Assembly: GCA_003644215.1 (NCBI GenBank)
Contig: QNBU01000085.1
Location: 1-5,506 of the forward strand
DNA length: 5,506 bases
Reading direction: 5' to 3'
From: Planctomycetota bacterium
GTDB taxonomy: Bacteria; Planctomycetota; Phycisphaerae; Sedimentisphaerales; Anaerohalosphaeraceae
Positions within the stretch are counted from its first letter, which is position 1; every line of letters starts with the position of its first letter. A program made the position numbers and the translations under genes. A model generated the notes under the pieces. That model had not been told where the DNA came from, searched no databases, and saw only the letters and a list, made by a program, of their open reading frames with translations. Positions 4,427 through 5,506 of this stretch are shown in pieces.

Positions 4427-5506
4427 ATGAGAACTCTTGCTGATAATGTGTATGCCGTTGGCGTTCAGCACTGGGACCGGCGGCTGTTTGACGAGTTGAT
4501 TCCCTTGCCGCACGGGACCAGCTATAATGCTTATTTGGTCAAGGGCAGCGAAAAGACGGCGCTGCTGGATACAGTGGATCCGGAAAAGGTGGACTTGCTG
4601 ATCGGGCATCTGCTCAAGACCGGTACCGACAAGATTGACTATATCATCAGTCATCACGCTGAACAGGATCACTCCGGCAGTATCCCGGATATGCTGATGA
4701 TGTACCCCGACGCCAAGGTCGTGACCAACCCCAAGTGCGCCAAGATGCTGATTGACCATCTGCATATCGACGAAGATCAAATCATTGAGGTCGAAGACCG
4801 CCAGACCCTGTCGCTGGGTGATAAGACACTGGAGTTTATCTATACGCCGTGGGTTCACTGGCCGGAAACGATGAGTACCTGGCTGGCTGAAGATCAAATT
4901 TTATTCTCCTGCGATTTCTTTGGCTCGCATTTGGCCACAGGCGATCTGTTTGTGACCGATAAAGCCAGAACAATCGAAGGGGCCAAGCGGTATTACGGCG
5001 AGATTATGATGCCGTTTCGCAGAACAATTCGCGGGAATCTAAAAAAACTTGAGCCGCTGGACATTCAGATGGTTGCGCCCAGCCACGGCCCGGTATGGGA
5101 CAAACCCCAAGCGATTATCGATGCCTATACCGAATGGGTCGATGAGGATAGGATTGCCAACAAGGTCGTCGTGCCGTTTGTTTCGATGCACGGAAGTACC
5201 GGCAAGATGGTCGAGTATCTGGTCGAGGCCCTGATCGAGCGAAATATCGCGGTTCAGCAGTTTAATCTGACCGTTGCCGACTTGGGCGAGATGGTTGTTG
5301 ATCTGGTGGACACAGCGACGGTCATTATTGGTTCGCCGACGGTTTTGACCGGCGCCCATCCGGAGGCGGTTTATTGTGCGGCATTGGTAAATGCCCTGCG
5401 TCCCAAGACAAAGTTCGTTGGAATCATTGGCTCTCTTGGTTGGGGCAGCAAAATGGTCGATCAATTGACCGGTCTGATGGGCAATGTTAAGGCCGAGATG
5501 TTCGAG
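4427..5506 (+). CDS. A-type flavodiiron protein (FprA/ROO-like), 3' end beyond window
   Basis: Flavodiiron proteins reduce O2 to water or NO to N2O in the cytoplasm, with electrons from rubredoxin, F420H2 or other donors. The frame is open from ATG 4427 to the window edge, 360 codons; the family's short form is about 400 residues, so some 40 are missing. The metallo-beta-lactamase domain (1 to about 240) carries the complete diiron set: H77-x-E79-x-D81 in HAEQDH, H144 in TPWVHWPETM, D163 in CDFFG, H220 in PSHGPVW. The gaps of 62 residues (D81-H144) and 18 (H144-D163) equal the family pattern. The flavodoxin domain starts near 246, with FMN-phosphate loop SMHGSTGKM (253-261) and later FMN contacts in GSPT (302-305) and GSLGWG (335-340). 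No extra rubredoxin or flavin reductase domain is seen before the cut. It lies 93 bp after rubrerythrin on the same strand, probably cotranscribed. Choosing O2 over NO as substrate is not possible from this sequence. Confidence 0.95.
   Translation, partial: MRTLADNVYAVGVQHWDRRLFDELIPLPHGTSYNAYLVKGSEKTALLDTVDPEKVDLLIGHLLKTGTDKIDYIISHHAEQDHSGSIPDMLMMYPDAKVVTNPKCAKMLIDHLHIDEDQIIEVEDRQTLSLGDKTLEFIYTPWVHWPETMSTWLAEDQILFSCDFFGSHLATGDLFVTDKARTIEGAKRYYGEIMMPFRRTIRGNLKKLEPLDIQMVAPSHGPVWDKPQAIIDAYTEWVDEDRIANKVVVPFVSMHGSTGKMVEYLVEALIERNIAVQQFNLTVADLGEMVVDLVDTATVIIGSPTVLTGAHPEAVYCAALVNALRPKTKFVGIIGSLGWGSKMVDQLTGLMGNVKAEMFE

Noticed and set aside
4409..4897. - strand open frame of 162 codons
   Set aside because: It lies opposite the flavodiiron protein, whose metal-ligand spacing matches the family exactly, so the antisense frame is a shadow.
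5039..5464. - strand open frame of 141 codons
   Set aside because: It lies opposite the flavodoxin domain of the flavodiiron protein and shows no features of its own.

Overview
The window comes from a bacterium of roughly balanced base composition that appears to live anaerobically but meets oxygen. Its right half holds a rubrerythrin and an A-type flavodiiron protein, the peroxide- and oxygen-reducing enzymes typical of strict anaerobes. Taxonomy cannot be fixed from sequence alone. A 9-bp tandem repeat of CTCTGTGNN type in the left intergenic region and the style of the lipoprotein/DUF362 pair would fit an anaerobic Planctomycetota or deltaproteobacterial-type genome, but this is a weak inference.

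Layout, all genes on the + strand. Positions 1-197 are AT-rich and non-coding: a terminator-like hairpin for an upstream gene, the 9-bp tandem repeat, and a 16-bp palindrome touching the first start codon. A complete DegT/DnrJ/EryC1/StrS-family PLP sugar aminotransferase follows (198-1355). A 303-bp intergenic region (1356-1658) is rich in inverted repeats and ends in a near-consensus sigma-70 promoter almost touching the next start. Then come a lipoprotein of unknown function (1659-2462) and a DUF362 protein (2462-3448), sharing one base at their TGATG junction, so probably one translationally coupled operon.

Positions 3449-3760 look like an intergenic gap but hold the broken 3' half of a Fur/PerR-family metalloregulator gene. 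The recognition-helix region, the RFDG region, the core beta strands and the C-terminal YLEGLC segment can be read only by crossing two frameshifts and one in-frame stop. The first 50-60 codons are missing. Directly after it are rubrerythrin (3761-4333) and a flavodiiron protein (4427 to beyond the window end). The ancestral order was therefore probably regulator - rubrerythrin - flavodiiron protein, an oxidative-stress cassette that has lost its local repressor.

How the genes work together: the two right-hand enzymes would reduce H2O2 and O2 (or NO) to water (or N2O) with electrons from rubredoxin or similar carriers. The aminotransferase would supply an amino-sugar for surface glycans and seems unrelated to the rest. 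The role of the lipoprotein/DUF362 pair is unknown. I see no mobile element, CRISPR array, tRNA or rRNA. The least ordinary items are the regulator pseudogene, the uncharacterised lipoprotein-DUF362 pair, and the structured region in front of that pair.
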